64,000 bases of DNA from Desulforhopalus sp. IMCC35007 (GCF_005116575.1 NZ_SWCN01000005.1:1-64000), one strand, 5' to 3'. Shown: positions 43,139 to 52,370, counted from the first letter of the stretch. The notes: generated by a model from the sequence alone, not told the origin. Numbers and translations: made by a program.

Positions 43139-44341
43139 ATGGCTATTACAATTAATACAAACGTCGCATCTCTTAACGCTCAGCGCAACTTAGGAACTTC
43201 TCAAAGCGACCTTAATAATTCTATGCAGCGATTGTCATCAGGTTTGCGCATTAATAGTGCAAAAGATGACGCAGCTGGTCTCGCTATCTCTGATCGTATG
43301 ACTTCGCAGATCACTGGTTTGACTCAGGCTGCAAGAAATGCAAATGATGGTATATCTCTTGCTCAAACTGCTGAGGGTGCATTGCAGGAAAGCACAAACA
43401 TCCTGCAGCGTATTCGTGAGTTGGCTGTTCAGTCAGCAAATGATACCAATAGTAGCAGTGACAGATCTTCTCTCAACGATGAAGTTACCCAGCTGAAGGC
43501 TGAGTTAGATCGTATTGCCGAAACGACTTCATTCAACGGTAAAAATGTTATTGATGGAAGTATGAGCAACGCTACTTTTCAGGTTGGTGCAAATGCTGGC
43601 GAGAACCAGACCATCTCCTTCGCGATTAGTAGTGCAAAGGCTGGTGATCTTGGTGTTGAGAATTTAAGTACCGTGACCGCAGCAGCGGCCACTCTTGCTG
43701 TGAATTCTTCAACATCCAGTGGATTTGATGCGGCAGCAGTTACCGCCGGAGCAGATGGTAACTACATCTCTATAAAAGTTGTTAATGATGCAGCAGTTAC
43801 AGGCTCAAGTGTAATTACAAACGGTAATATTATAACTGTTACGGCGAATCTAGACAGTACTACAGGTAGTTTCGATACCTTCGGTGAAATAGGTGCACTT
43901 ATTAATGCCGACACTGCAGCCAGTGCTCTTGTTACGGTGGATACTGCAGCTTCCAATATTGCTGTCTCATCAACCGAAGGCTCGTGGACTCTGTCTGACG
44001 GTGTTGATTTGCACCAGGAAGGTTCACGGACCATTGATCAGGTTAGCGTTTCGACTCGAGAGGAAGCATCAATCACCATCGAAAGTGTTGATGAAGCGCT
44101 GAAGGAGGTAGATACCATTCGTGGTGGACTTGGTGCTATTCAGAATCGTTTTGAGTCAACTATTGCTAACCTCAATAATGTGTCAGAGAATCTGTCTTCT
44201 GCACGTTCTCGAATCCTTGATGCAGATATCGCCAGTGAGACTTCGGCGATGACCAAGAACAATATTCTGCAACAGGCTGGTGTGTCTATTCTCTCTCAGG
44301 CAAACCAGACACCGCAGCTTGCATTGTCACTGCTCGGTTAA
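43139..44341 (+). CDS. fliC: Flagellin 2
   Basis: 400 residues, same layout as flagellin 1: [40 protein letters not shown], and the C-terminal [35 protein letters not shown]. Protein ends are nearly identical to flagellin 1, the middle less so. GGAGGA lies 7 bases before the ATG. It is followed by flaG-fliD-fliS, and is likely the major filament protein given its strong ribosome site and better sigma-28 boxes, but that is inference. Confidence 0.95.
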   Translation: MAITINTNVASLNAQRNLGTSQSDLNNSMQRLSSGLRINSAKDDAAGLAISDRMTSQITGLTQAARNANDGISLAQTAEGALQESTNILQRIRELAVQSANDTNSSSDRSSLNDEVTQLKAELDRIAETTSFNGKNVIDGSMSNATFQVGANAGENQTISFAISSAKAGDLGVENLSTVTAAAATLAVNSSTSSGFDAAAVTAGADGNYISIKVVNDAAVTGSSVITNGNIITVTANLDSTTGSFDTFGEIGALINADTAASALVTVDTAASNIAVSSTEGSWTLSDGVDLHQEGSRTIDQVSVSTREEASITIESVDEALKEVDTIRGGLGAIQNRFESTIANLNNVSENLSSARSRILDADIASETSAMTKNNILQQAGVSILSQANQTPQLALSLLG

Positions 44342-44354
44342 ATTATAACTTAAC

Positions 44355-44381
44355 CTGGGGGCTGGAAGTTTCAGCTCCCAG
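44355..44381 (+). terminator. Hairpin after flagellin 2
   Basis: CTGGGGGCTG and CAGCTCCCAG form a 10-base stem (one wobble pair) with a 7-base loop, 13 bases after the stop codon. No T run follows, so it may stabilise the 3' end or only partly stop transcription toward flaG. Confidence 0.45.
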
Positions 44382-44434
44382 CTTATATGATAGTTTAAAC
44401 GATAGCGATTTTAGTCAATCAAAAGGAGAATACT

Positions 44435-44794
44435 ATGCAAGTTGAAGCCATGAGCGTGACCGGTACTCCAATGCAGCAAGCACCAAAAGCAAGCGAAAGT
44501 GTGGATACAGGTAGAAAAAATTTAGAAAAAGGTGAGGCGGAGCAACAGCAAACCGCGTTTACCAAAGAAAAATCTGTCCAGGCCGAAGAAATCTTGGGCA
44601 AAATAAAGGCATTAACCGAAGACGGGTTATATAGCGTTCGTTTTGAAAGTAACCAGGAATTTGACTCTCTCGTTGTAAAAGTGGTGGATAATGAAACGGA
44701 CGAGGTGATTCGACAGGTACCTGCAGAAGAAGTTTTAGGTATGAAAGCGAGTCTTGAAGAATATCGTGGGCAGTTAGTTAATACTGTTAAATAA
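44435..44794 (+). CDS. flaG: FlaG family protein
   Basis: 119 residues. Disordered N-terminal half (QQAPKASESVDTGRKNLEKG), then the FlaG domain: LYSVRFESNQEFDSLVVKVV, DNETDEVIRQVPAEEVLGMK. FlaG affects filament length in Pseudomonas, Campylobacter and Vibrio; its place between flagellin and fliD is typical. AAAGGAG lies 7 bases before the ATG. Confidence 0.9.
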   Translation: MQVEAMSVTGTPMQQAPKASESVDTGRKNLEKGEAEQQQTAFTKEKSVQAEEILGKIKALTEDGLYSVRFESNQEFDSLVVKVVDNETDEVIRQVPAEEVLGMKASLEEYRGQLVNTVK

Positions 44795-44853
44795 ATTGCA
44801 GCAGATTTTCTGTTGAGGCTACAGATTCCTATCCAAGTAGCCGAGGAAGAGAC

Positions 44854-46299
44854 ATGTCAACGATTACATTTAGTGGACTCGCCACAGGTTTAGACACTGA
44901 TTCAATAGTTGAAGGGCTAATGGCTGTGGAGAATGCCGCAGTTGAAAGTCTTGAAAAAGATCAGGAATATGAGGCGCTAAAATTAAAGGCCTATAAAGAA
45001 TTCGATGACAAGCTAGAAGCATTTCGCACGGCAGTAAGTGATCTGAATTTAACAAATGAAGTGCGTCTTACAAAGACTAAGCTGAACTCAGAAGATACTA
45101 TCAGTGCATCTTCGGATGGTGCACAACTTGGAAGTTATGATATTTCTGTTGTCCAATTGGCCCAGGTACAAAAGGATATAGGAGCAGGCTTCAGTTCGTC
45201 GACTGAATCTGTGTTGGGGTCAGGATCCATTACCATTGGGGGGGAGGTTATCACTATTGGTAGTGACAACAATAGCCTTCAGGGGTTAATGGAATCGATT
45301 AATGCACTTTCAGGAGAGACTGGAGTTACTGCTACACTTTTAAATGATGGTAGTGATAGTGAAAATTATCATTTGGTGTTTTCCGGTGTTGATGCTTCAT
45401 CTTCTTTTGAAATCAGCAGTAGCTTGGTCGATAGTTCTGGTTATGCCGTAGACTTTACAACAACAAGAGTCAGAGATGCACAGCAAGCCATTGCCTATGT
45501 TGATGGTTTGGAAGTTGTTGGAAATAGTAATACTTTGTCCGGTGTTATTTCCGGGGTTACTCTCAATCTTAATGAGGTAAGTGAGATAGTTACTGCTGCC
45601 ACAGATGACGAACCCGCCGAGTATGCCACAACGACCCTTACGATTGAAGCTGACACAGATACTCTCAAAGAGAAAATTACTACTTTCGTTTCCGCCTATA
45701 ATGGAATAATGGAGTGGATTTCATCCGCCTATGATGAAGATCAGTTTGACGTAGATAGTACTACAGATACCGATGATCCAGATGACGATGATGAATCCGA
45801 TGAGGATACGACTACTCTTGCCTATATCTTGCGGGGAGATTCGTCAATCAACAGTATCAAGAGGAGTTTGCAGAGTACCTTGTCAAGTGCGAGTAATAAT
45901 AGTGGTTCTCTCCAGATTCTCAGTCAGATCGGCCTTTCGACTCAGTATGATGGGACCTTGTATATGAACAGTTCTAAGGTGGATGAGGCTCTATCTGAAA
46001 ATTTTGAAGATGTTGTTAAACTGTTTGCTGGTGATGGTACCGTAGACGGGGTCATGAAAGAATTAAATACGTATATGCTTGAAGTGACCTCTTCAGCTGA
46101 TGGTATTTATGCCACTAAATCTGATAGTTATGACGAAAAAATGGAAGATCTTGATGATCAGATTACACGGAAGGAATATTTGCTTGAAAAAGTTGAGGAA
46201 AGAATACGCGCACAATTCTCAGCAATGGAACTTCTCGTGAGTGAGTTGAATAGTATAGGCGATTACCTCACCCAAACATTCAAATCATCATCTTCGTAA
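44854..46299 (+). CDS. fliD: Flagellar filament cap protein
   Basis: 481 residues. N-terminal FliD_N (TFSGLATGLDTDSIVEGLMA), Flagellin_IN-like middle (RVRDAQQAIAYVDGLEV), FliD_C (KEKITTFVSAYNGIMEWISS) and a C-terminal coiled coil (LDDQITRKEYLLEKVEERIR). It caps the filament and lets flagellin polymerise. Residues about 301-318 form a strikingly acidic patch (DSTTDTDDPDDDDESDED), which could bind calcium. fliS follows after 10 bases. Confidence 0.93.
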   Translation: MSTITFSGLATGLDTDSIVEGLMAVENAAVESLEKDQEYEALKLKAYKEFDDKLEAFRTAVSDLNLTNEVRLTKTKLNSEDTISASSDGAQLGSYDISVVQLAQVQKDIGAGFSSSTESVLGSGSITIGGEVITIGSDNNSLQGLMESINALSGETGVTATLLNDGSDSENYHLVFSGVDASSSFEISSSLVDSSGYAVDFTTTRVRDAQQAIAYVDGLEVVGNSNTLSGVISGVTLNLNEVSEIVTAATDDEPAEYATTTLTIEADTDTLKEKITTFVSAYNGIMEWISSAYDEDQFDVDSTTDTDDPDDDDESDEDTTTLAYILRGDSSINSIKRSLQSTLSSASNNSGSLQILSQIGLSTQYDGTLYMNSSKVDEALSENFEDVVKLFAGDGTVDGVMKELNTYMLEVTSSADGIYATKSDSYDEKMEDLDDQITRKEYLLEKVEERIRAQFSAMELLVSELNSIGDYLTQTFKSSSS

Positions 46300-46309
46300 G
46301 GATATTTAA

Positions 46310-46756
46310 ATGAACAGATATAATATGAATCAGTATTATCAGACGCAGGTGAGTACTGCCTCTCCAGAGCAGATTTTAATAATGCTTTATGATGGTGCCA
46401 TCAGGTTTACTCGTCAGGCTATTACCGGTGTCGAAGAAAATAAACCGGAACTGCGTCGGTACGGGGTGTCTAAATCAATGGCAATTATTGCAGAGTTTGC
46501 AAAGACACTCGACCACAAAATGGGAAGTCATTTTGCCGAAGATCTTGATGCTCTATATAACTTTATGATGAAAGAACTTACCTTAGCAAATATTCACAAT
46601 GATGTTGAAAAGTTGAAAGTTGTTGAGAAGCTTCTCGTCGATTTACGGGGGACTTGGGTTGAGGCTATAGAATTGAATAAAAAAGAAATGGCTGCAACTG
46701 TAGCCGCAAGGCAAACTCCTGAGACTCAATACAGTTCTTTTTCCATGTCTCGTTAA
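46310..46756 (+). CDS. fliS: Flagellin export chaperone
   Basis: 148 residues. NMNQYYQTQVSTASPEQILI, MLYDGAIRFTRQAI, then a helical bundle (SMAIIAEFAKTLDHKMGSHF, DALYNFMMKELTLANIHND). FliS binds the flagellin C-terminus in the cytoplasm, prevents early polymerisation, and in Bacillus competes with FliW for flagellin. It lies between fliD and a fliT-position gene that begins right after its stop. Confidence 0.94.
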   Translation: MNRYNMNQYYQTQVSTASPEQILIMLYDGAIRFTRQAITGVEENKPELRRYGVSKSMAIIAEFAKTLDHKMGSHFAEDLDALYNFMMKELTLANIHNDVEKLKVVEKLLVDLRGTWVEAIELNKKEMAATVAARQTPETQYSSFSMSR

Positions 46757-47197
46757 ATGAACAGGGCGTTGATCATGAATGAGAATTGTATTATTACAAA
46801 TGATATTTTTTCTAAATCTTGGAGTAGGACATGTGAGCTTCGTGAACTTATCGTTACCTTGAAGCAGTCTCTGAAAGGGTCTAAGCCAGCAATCCTGATT
46901 GCTGGCGGTAAGAAACTGCAAAGTCTTCAGAGTGAGATTGAACTACTTGACATAGAAATTGACAAACGTCTCAAGAGTGGTCCTCCATTATTGGAGCAGG
47001 AGAGACAAATTCTTGTTAGTAAGAAAGAACTGCAACAGGAAATACTGCAATTAAACAGGACCTTACTCACAGAAGTCAAAAACATTAAATCGACTCTGGC
47101 GGGAGAAATGGCTTCTTTGAAGAGAGGCCGGACTGCTCTTAAAGGTTATGGCCACAAATCTAGTGCTTCTGGAAAAGTCATTAATAAGTCACTATAG
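46757..47197 (+). CDS. Hypothetical helical protein in the fliT position
   Basis: 146 residues, starting directly after the fliS TAA (ATG at 46757; a second ATG at 46775). Almost wholly helical and charged: LRELIVTLKQSLKGSK, LQSEIELLDIEIDKRL, LEQERQILVSKKELQQEILQ. No family signature could be read, but its size, helical make-up and location (fliD-fliS-X) suit a FliT-like or other export chaperone. A bidirectional terminator follows. Confidence 0.65.
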   Translation: MNRALIMNENCIITNDIFSKSWSRTCELRELIVTLKQSLKGSKPAILIAGGKKLQSLQSEIELLDIEIDKRLKSGPPLLEQERQILVSKKELQQEILQLNRTLLTEVKNIKSTLAGEMASLKRGRTALKGYGHKSSASGKVINKSL

Positions 47198-47253
47198 AAT
47201 TGTGAAGGAGAGTAGGTTGGTCAAGAGGGAAAAACTCCCAACCGAATCACAAA

Positions 47254-47292
47254 AAAAAGCCATCAGAGCAAAAATGCTCTGATGGCTTTTTT
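47254..47292. terminator. Bidirectional terminator between fliT-position gene and fliW
   Basis: AAAAAGCCATCAGAGCA pairs with TGCTCTGATGGCTTTTT around a short A-rich loop (17-base stem), with T runs on both strands. It serves the two convergent flagellar transcripts. Confidence 0.92.
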
Positions 47293-47317
47293 TGTGTTTA
47301 TTGGCCGTTGCGATTTG

Positions 47318-47752
47318 TTATTTGCTGTCTTGCCCCGGCAAAGGAGTCTTGGTGCTGTAATCACTTTTTTCTAAAATGACTTGCATAGCACGATTTGTTT
47401 GAGGCGAAAACAGGATCGGGGCCGCCAGGTTCATGGTTATCTTGTGATCTTGTGGTACTGTGACCACCACCAGAACAAAAATGGTGTCTTCTTTGCCCAT
47501 TTGCAAGGTTTTTCTTTCAGACTCTTCGGTTTTAATATTATAGTCGAGAAAAAAATTTGTGGGATCAGTGAGTACAAAGGCAAATTCCGGTTCATCTACT
47601 GACTGTATCCAGAAGAGTGGCCCTTTTTTCTTGTTTGGCATAACAATGAATTTTTTCAGTTGTGGCAGGCCAATCATCCCTTCTGGAAAATGAAGAAGGT
47701 TCTCAGGATCGTATTCTACCTCACCAAAACGTGTAATAATTTTTTCCATCAT
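47318..47752 (-). CDS. fliW: Flagellar assembly factor FliW (CsrA antagonist)
   Basis: 144 residues from the ATG at 47752, one base past the csrA stop; a second ATG follows directly. Motifs: ITRFGEVEYDPENLLHFPEG, MIGLPQLKKFIV, PLFWIQSVDEPEFAFVLTDP, TIFVLVVVTVP, MTMNLAAPILF-like segment (ITMNLAAPILFSPQTNRAMQ). FliW binds CsrA non-competitively and also flagellin, which releases flagellin mRNA from repression when flagellin is scarce. The csrA-fliW pair with candidate sites before both flagellins supports this loop here. Confidence 0.93.
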   Translation of the reverse strand: MMEKIITRFGEVEYDPENLLHFPEGMIGLPQLKKFIVMPNKKKGPLFWIQSVDEPEFAFVLTDPTNFFLDYNIKTEESERKTLQMGKEDTIFVLVVVTVPQDHKITMNLAAPILFSPQTNRAMQVILEKSDYSTKTPLPGQDSK

Positions 47753-47753
47753 A

Positions 47754-47987
47754 TTATTTCTTGGTTGTGAGATTGTCGCTAAGGCTATCAAGATCTATCA
47801 TATTCCACTGAGCTGCATCTTTATTTTGTGTAACTATCCTATCGTACACTTCCTGCCTGTATATTTTTTTATCAGGTGGAGCGTCTATGCCCAGGCGAAT
47901 AGTACCGCCTTTAATTTCAACAATTTTGAGAGTGATGTCCTCTCCAATGATAATTCCTTCGCCTACCTTTCTTGTTAGGACCAGCAT
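47754..47987 (-). CDS. csrA: Carbon storage regulator / translational repressor
   Basis: 77 residues. MLVLTRKVGEGIIIGEDI, KIVEIKGGTIRLGIDAPPDK, IYRQEVYDRI: full CsrA, with the RNA-binding L4 and R44-type residues present. The C-terminal tail of about 20 residues (QWNMIDLDSLSDNL) is longer than in E. coli, as in FliW-dependent CsrA of Bacillus, where the extension helps FliW binding. It is last but one in the large flg operon. Confidence 0.96.
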   Translation of the reverse strand: MLVLTRKVGEGIIIGEDITLKIVEIKGGTIRLGIDAPPDKKIYRQEVYDRIVTQNKDAAQWNMIDLDSLSDNLTTKK

Positions 47988-48065
47988 ACTGCACTCCGAA
48001 GTAATGGCACCTGGCCTGAATAAGTGAAAAATACTAAGATTTAGGAACCTTATTCTAGTCGTTGT

Positions 48066-49676
48066 CTAAAAATAATCAAGGATTGATATTTGAGAAACCC
48101 GTGCGGTTATATTGAGTGCTGCTTCATAAGCGGATTCTTTTTGAATAATATTATTGTACACTTCTATGATATCAGCATCCTGATATCTGGATAATATTGC
48201 TTGAAGGTCGATGAGAGCCTGGGATTGGCTGTCTGAAGCGGATTCCACACGTGTGGCTCTATTACCAAGGATGGAACGATAGGTGCGGTTTTGATCCGCT
48301 GCAATCTCAAGCTGGTTTATTTGGGTTTCGATAGAACCGTCGGAAACATTACCTGCCCGTATTGCTTCTTCTGTCTGCATGAGAACTGTGAAAATATCTA
48401 CACGGCCTGAAGCCCCATCAAGATTAGTGGTTGAGAGTCCGATATCACTTAGGCCAGCTCCATCAACATAGACATCTGTAGTTGAATTTGTGGCGATATT
48501 TATGGTCCCAAAAACCGTCTGATCTCCGCCAATTCCACTGCTTGCCGAACCTCCTGTGACTGTTTCACTGAGTTCTATTTCAGAGCCATTATCTGGTCCG
48601 GTGAGAACAAGAGAACCGCTGGAAATATCATAGCTTACTCCGTTGGATAAAGTCCCTCCGGTAGACGAGAGGTTGGTGGGTTGCGGCAGGCTGTTGGCAA
48701 GCGCCGAGGCAAGGCCATCAAGAGTGAAATCATAGCCCGTAGACCCTGTCAAACTAATGGATACAGTTGAACCTCCAGAGGTAATGTCGAGGGCATATGA
48801 ATCTCCCGCAGTCTCGTCAAAATCTGAGAGTGAAAGTGTTCCGAGGTCAACCGTTGCCGCGTTGGTTGTACTGACGAGACTCGTGCCGCTTTGGTTAAAC
48901 AGAGCGGAGAGTTTACCGGCATAGTTGTCATCGGTATCAGTGAGGTCTGCGGCCGTAATGGTAACTGTAGTTCCACCGTCCGGTGTTATGGTTATGTCCC
49001 CGGTTCCAATGCCAAGGTCCCCTGAGGTTAAGGATTCCCCCTGATATGGACTGGAGTAACCATTAACTGCAATCTCATTGGTTATCCCCATAAAGAGCTC
49101 ATTTCCCGTAAGGTTCACCTCAAGAAATTCGTTATTGGCAATTTCAAGTTTTGTAGGGTAAGGGTCTCCCTGGTAAAGATACGGCCAGGTGCTTACATCA
49201 CTGATATCGTATGTAGAGGCGTCATAGCTTTCGTTTTCTACAAAGGGTACAGTGCTTTCCTTATACCCTGCAAAAATGTATTTACCGTCTACCACAGCAT
49301 TGGCTGAGTCCATTAGCTCCGAGCGCAACTCGCTGATTTCATCTGCGAGAGTGTTAAGATCGGATTGGCTGAGCGAGGAATTTACAGCATTAATTGCAAT
49401 CTCTTTGGCTCTGACAAGTAGGTCTTCAATGTGGGCCATGTGACTGTCAGTTGAAGCCATTTCATCTGAGGCCTTGCCAAGAGTATCAATATAACGCTCG
49501 CTTTCCTGGATTTGTGTTCTGGCTGTCAGAACCGGTCGAACAGTGCCTGGATTGTCCGATGCGGTCGTAAATTTAAGTCCGGTGGCACCCTGGGTACGAA
49601 GATCCAACAGGTCGGTGGTAATCCTGTTGAGATTCGTCTGCATTAATCGAAATGTTGAGCTGTCTGTTACTTTCAT
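48066..49676 (-). CDS. flgL: Flagellar hook-filament junction protein 3
   Basis: 536 residues, against about 300-400 in most species. The N-terminus KVTDSSTFRLMQTNLNRITT, DLLDLRTQGATGLKFTTASD and the C-terminus (SQALIDLQAILSRYQDADII, VYNNIIQKESAYEAALNITA) are FlgL. The extra length is a beta-rich Ser/Thr/Gly insert from about 190 to 430 (GDLGIGTGDITITPDGGTTV, TITAADLTDT), probably an exposed domain. FlgL joins the hook to the filament. It follows flgK by 15 bases. Confidence 0.92.
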   Translation of the reverse strand: MKVTDSSTFRLMQTNLNRITTDLLDLRTQGATGLKFTTASDNPGTVRPVLTARTQIQESERYIDTLGKASDEMASTDSHMAHIEDLLVRAKEIAINAVNSSLSQSDLNTLADEISELRSELMDSANAVVDGKYIFAGYKESTVPFVENESYDASTYDISDVSTWPYLYQGDPYPTKLEIANNEFLEVNLTGNELFMGITNEIAVNGYSSPYQGESLTSGDLGIGTGDITITPDGGTTVTITAADLTDTDDNYAGKLSALFNQSGTSLVSTTNAATVDLGTLSLSDFDETAGDSYALDITSGGSTVSISLTGSTGYDFTLDGLASALANSLPQPTNLSSTGGTLSNGVSYDISSGSLVLTGPDNGSEIELSETVTGGSASSGIGGDQTVFGTINIATNSTTDVYVDGAGLSDIGLSTTNLDGASGRVDIFTVLMQTEEAIRAGNVSDGSIETQINQLEIAADQNRTYRSILGNRATRVESASDSQSQALIDLQAILSRYQDADIIEVYNNIIQKESAYEAALNITARVSQISILDYF

Positions 49677-49691
49677 TGTACTACCGCCTGG

Positions 49692-51131
49692 CTATTGTTT
49701 GATAGAGAGAATAGTCGTCATCATTTCATCTATGGTAGATAGAAACTTTGCGGAAGATTCAAAACCTCGTTGGAACTGAATGAGACTGATCATTTCTTCT
49801 TCTAAAGAAACTCCAGATATTCCATCTCTTAAGTTCTCGAGCTGTACCAGGGCATCCTCTGTTCCAGAGAGAGACAATTCGTTTTGATTGCTCTCTACTC
49901 CGACTTTTGCAGCTATTTTTCCGTAGAGTGAAGTGAAGCTATCAGTATCATTGACCAGGTAGGAACCAATGCTTGAAAGTAGCAGTGCATTGCGATTATC
50001 GCCTTTTGCTACAGAATCCAGGATCGAATCAGGCGCTTCGGCAGCAGCTATTTTGTTTGGATCGGTGATGGCGACGGACATCGCTCTTGCAGCACCTTTA
50101 TATTCAGTTGCCGTTGGGGAAGCCGCAGGCGGCGACTCTACATAATTTGGAGGCATAGCAAAAAACAGATTACCTGTGCTGGAGTCCAGACCAGCTCCGG
50201 CCATATGCTGCAGATTGATCTGCACGCTGAGTTCGTAGGCAAGCTCATCCATATCTGCTTCGAGATCTGGTATAAAGGTGTCCCGTATTTCCATGAGCCC
50301 TTTGAATTCACCGCCAAAACTATTCTCGCTGAGTTCTCTGGTTACTCCACCAGCTTCAAGAGATATTGTGAGCTCGTTGCCTACGGCTTCACTGGTAAAG
50401 GTCATTGCCATGGTGCCTTCTACAAGTGGAAGGCCATTTGGTAATTGTACAGAAACCATACCATTTTCCGTTTCATAGGTTTCTGCCCCAATGGTCATGG
50501 CCAGATCTTTTATAAGTGACTCCCTTGAATCTCTGGCGCTGTTTGCTGTTTGACCATGTATCTCTATTTTGTAAATACGGTCATTGAGTTCTGCTAATTC
50601 TTCAAGTTTGCTATTTATACTGTCAATCTCAGAGACCAGTGTATTGTTGATGTCATCCTGAACTGCATCAAGATCGTCCATTATACCATTAAAACTGTCA
50701 GCAAGGACGCCACCCTGCAGGATGACATTGTTTCTTTGGATGAGATCACTGGGATCTGCGGCAAGTTCACTTAATGAGTCAAAGAAGGTGTCAATGTCAG
50801 AAGACAGATTATCGTCTGTGACGCTAAAGATACGTTCCAGTTCGGCAAGGGGGCTGCTCATGGATGACTGGTAGCCATATTCTGCAGCTTTTTCCTGAAT
50901 TTGACCTTCTATAAATACATCATGATCACGGCTGACATCTGTTATTTTAACGCCCTGGCCAATGAAGAAATCACCAAAATTCAGTGAAGGGTAGGCCTCC
51001 ATTACCGTTTGCTGGCGTGAGTAACCCTCTGTATTCACGTTCGAGATATTGTTGCCGATGACCTCTATCGTCTTTTGATTTACTTCAAGAGAGGTTTTTG
51101 CAGCATTGAGAGCACTTGTCAGGCCAGCCAT
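49692..51131 (-). CDS. flgK: Flagellar hook-filament junction protein 1
   Basis: 479 residues. LTSALNAAKTSLEVNQKTIE, VIGNNISNVNTEGYSRQQTV, then a conserved D1 region (IQEKAAEYGYQSSM) and the C-terminal GVSLEEEMISLIQFQRGFES, SAKFLSTIDEMMTTIL. It is the FlgK adapter between hook and FlgL. It lies 3 bases after flgN, which encodes its chaperone. Confidence 0.95.
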   Translation of the reverse strand: MAGLTSALNAAKTSLEVNQKTIEVIGNNISNVNTEGYSRQQTVMEAYPSLNFGDFFIGQGVKITDVSRDHDVFIEGQIQEKAAEYGYQSSMSSPLAELERIFSVTDDNLSSDIDTFFDSLSELAADPSDLIQRNNVILQGGVLADSFNGIMDDLDAVQDDINNTLVSEIDSINSKLEELAELNDRIYKIEIHGQTANSARDSRESLIKDLAMTIGAETYETENGMVSVQLPNGLPLVEGTMAMTFTSEAVGNELTISLEAGGVTRELSENSFGGEFKGLMEIRDTFIPDLEADMDELAYELSVQINLQHMAGAGLDSSTGNLFFAMPPNYVESPPAASPTATEYKGAARAMSVAITDPNKIAAAEAPDSILDSVAKGDNRNALLLSSIGSYLVNDTDSFTSLYGKIAAKVGVESNQNELSLSGTEDALVQLENLRDGISGVSLEEEMISLIQFQRGFESSAKFLSTIDEMMTTILSIKQ

Positions 51132-51134
51132 ATT

Positions 51135-51488
51135 TTACACCCTACCTGAAAGCAGCCGACCATTAACATGAGAGGCTACGGTATTTGCACGGGAACCATA
51201 CGTCGATGTGACAGTTCTTTGGCCAAAAAACTCCATGGTATTTCTGATCCAACCAAGAGTGGATTTAAAGAGAAATGCATTGCGTCGGTTTTCGTGGCGG
51301 ATCTGCATGACAATTTCTTTATCGCTTTCGTCCACATTTTCAATATGAGCGAGAACTTTCATTACCTCAGCTTTTTCTCGTACAGCTTCAGTCATCCCGT
51401 CCATATCGAGGTTGATGGCACATTCTCTTTCCTGTAAAATAAGATCACGCATTCTCACGAGGTAATCGTGGGTTGTACCGGTGCTCAT
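51135..51488 (-). CDS. flgN: FlgN-like flagellar export chaperone
   Basis: 117 residues from the ATG at 51488, one base past the flgM stop, with GAGGGG 7 bases upstream; a longer in-frame reading upstream overlaps flgM and is not credible. Helical: TTHDYLVRMRDLILQERECA, INLDMDGMTEAVREKAEVMK, VLAHIENVDESDKEIVMQI. FlgN chaperones FlgK and FlgL. Sequence similarity is weak, but position between flgM and flgK is the normal one. Confidence 0.82.
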   Translation of the reverse strand: MSTGTTHDYLVRMRDLILQERECAINLDMDGMTEAVREKAEVMKVLAHIENVDESDKEIVMQIRHENRRNAFLFKSTLGWIRNTMEFFGQRTVTSTYGSRANTVASHVNGRLLSGRV

Positions 51489-51489
51489 A

Positions 51490-51777
51490 TTATTTCCCCT
51501 CAACGAGAAATTGAAGCAAGGAAGATGAGACTTTTTGTAAATCAGGCTCATAGGAACCATTTTGAATTTGAGCTTTGAGCTCCTGGACCTTTTCTGCTCG
51601 CTCAGTGTTACCACTGGCTGAAGTGGACTGAGCCTTATTAACTTCTTGCAAGATAGAAGAAAATTGAACAGTGTCCCCTCCTGAAACGACCCCTTTTGTT
51701 TCAGCGGAGGTCTTATCAGTCTTCTTGAGATTACCGATTTGTCCTGGACCACCGACTCCAAAAAATTCCACACTCAT
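51490..51777 (-). CDS. flgM: Anti-sigma-28 factor
   Basis: 95 residues. Unstructured Gly/Thr/Ser-rich N-terminus (GVGGPGQIGNLKKTDKTSAE) and the FlgM C-terminus: RAEKVQELKAQIQNGSYEPD, LQKVSSSLLQFLVEGK. It holds FliA inactive until the hook is finished and FlgM is exported. It lies 15 bases after the DUF-type gene and one base before flgN. Confidence 0.9.
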   Translation of the reverse strand: MSVEFFGVGGPGQIGNLKKTDKTSAETKGVVSGGDTVQFSSILQEVNKAQSTSASGNTERAEKVQELKAQIQNGSYEPDLQKVSSSLLQFLVEGK

Positions 51778-51791
51778 GACTTCACCTGAGT

Positions 51792-52370
51792 TTAAGATTC
51801 TGGGCTGCTTTCAACGTCTGCCCATTCGTCTAATTTGCTGATTACAGCGTCATAGGTTTCGTAAGATATGTCTGGAAGAGTTCCTCCAAACGCGTCTTCA
51901 GCTTCTTGAAAACCCTGATTCAGACCTTCTTTTATAGCTTCCAGTCTCGACACATCGCCACCTGCGATTCCCACAGCCAAACTAAAAATTCTTTCAGCTG
52001 TTTTTTCTACCCCGAAATATCCATCATCTGCAACTAATTGTTCAGCTTCTTCTGGAGTAATGGTTTCTAAGTTAATTTCTGAGTCTGCAACTGGAATCTT
52101 GTATTCGATTCCCTGTTCTTTGAATATGTTGAGGACTAACCCTCTTAACAGGTCGAGCCCATCTCCAGCCGTTTGTTCAAGAGACATGTCGTATTCTTGA
52201 ATTGTATTTTTCTCAGAATTGTAAGAGATGTTTACCCGGTCGGTAACCTGACTGAGATTGTTTTTCTCAGAAGAAGATTTTGGAGTAGCTTTTATTGTAT
52301 GTTCGAAAGATTGAGTATTTTTGATAGTTATATTGTTAAGAGGTAAACTATTGCCTGTGTTGCTGATCAT
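51792..52370 (-). CDS. Conserved hypothetical in the flg operon (DUF5610-like)
   Basis: 192 residues. Ser/Thr/Asn-rich N-terminal third, then helices: LEQTAGDGLDLLRGLVLNIF, EKTAERIFSLAVGIAGGDVS, RLEAIKEGLNQGFQEAEDAF, GGTLPDISYETYDAVISKLD. The last part resembles DUF5610, found in several flagellated proteobacteria; I am moderately sure. It sits between flgJ and flgM, where no standard flagellar gene is expected, and may be a secreted or regulatory accessory protein. Confidence 0.65.
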   Translation of the reverse strand: MISNTGNSLPLNNITIKNTQSFEHTIKATPKSSSEKNNLSQVTDRVNISYNSEKNTIQEYDMSLEQTAGDGLDLLRGLVLNIFKEQGIEYKIPVADSEINLETITPEEAEQLVADDGYFGVEKTAERIFSLAVGIAGGDVSRLEAIKEGLNQGFQEAEDAFGGTLPDISYETYDAVISKLDEWADVESSPES

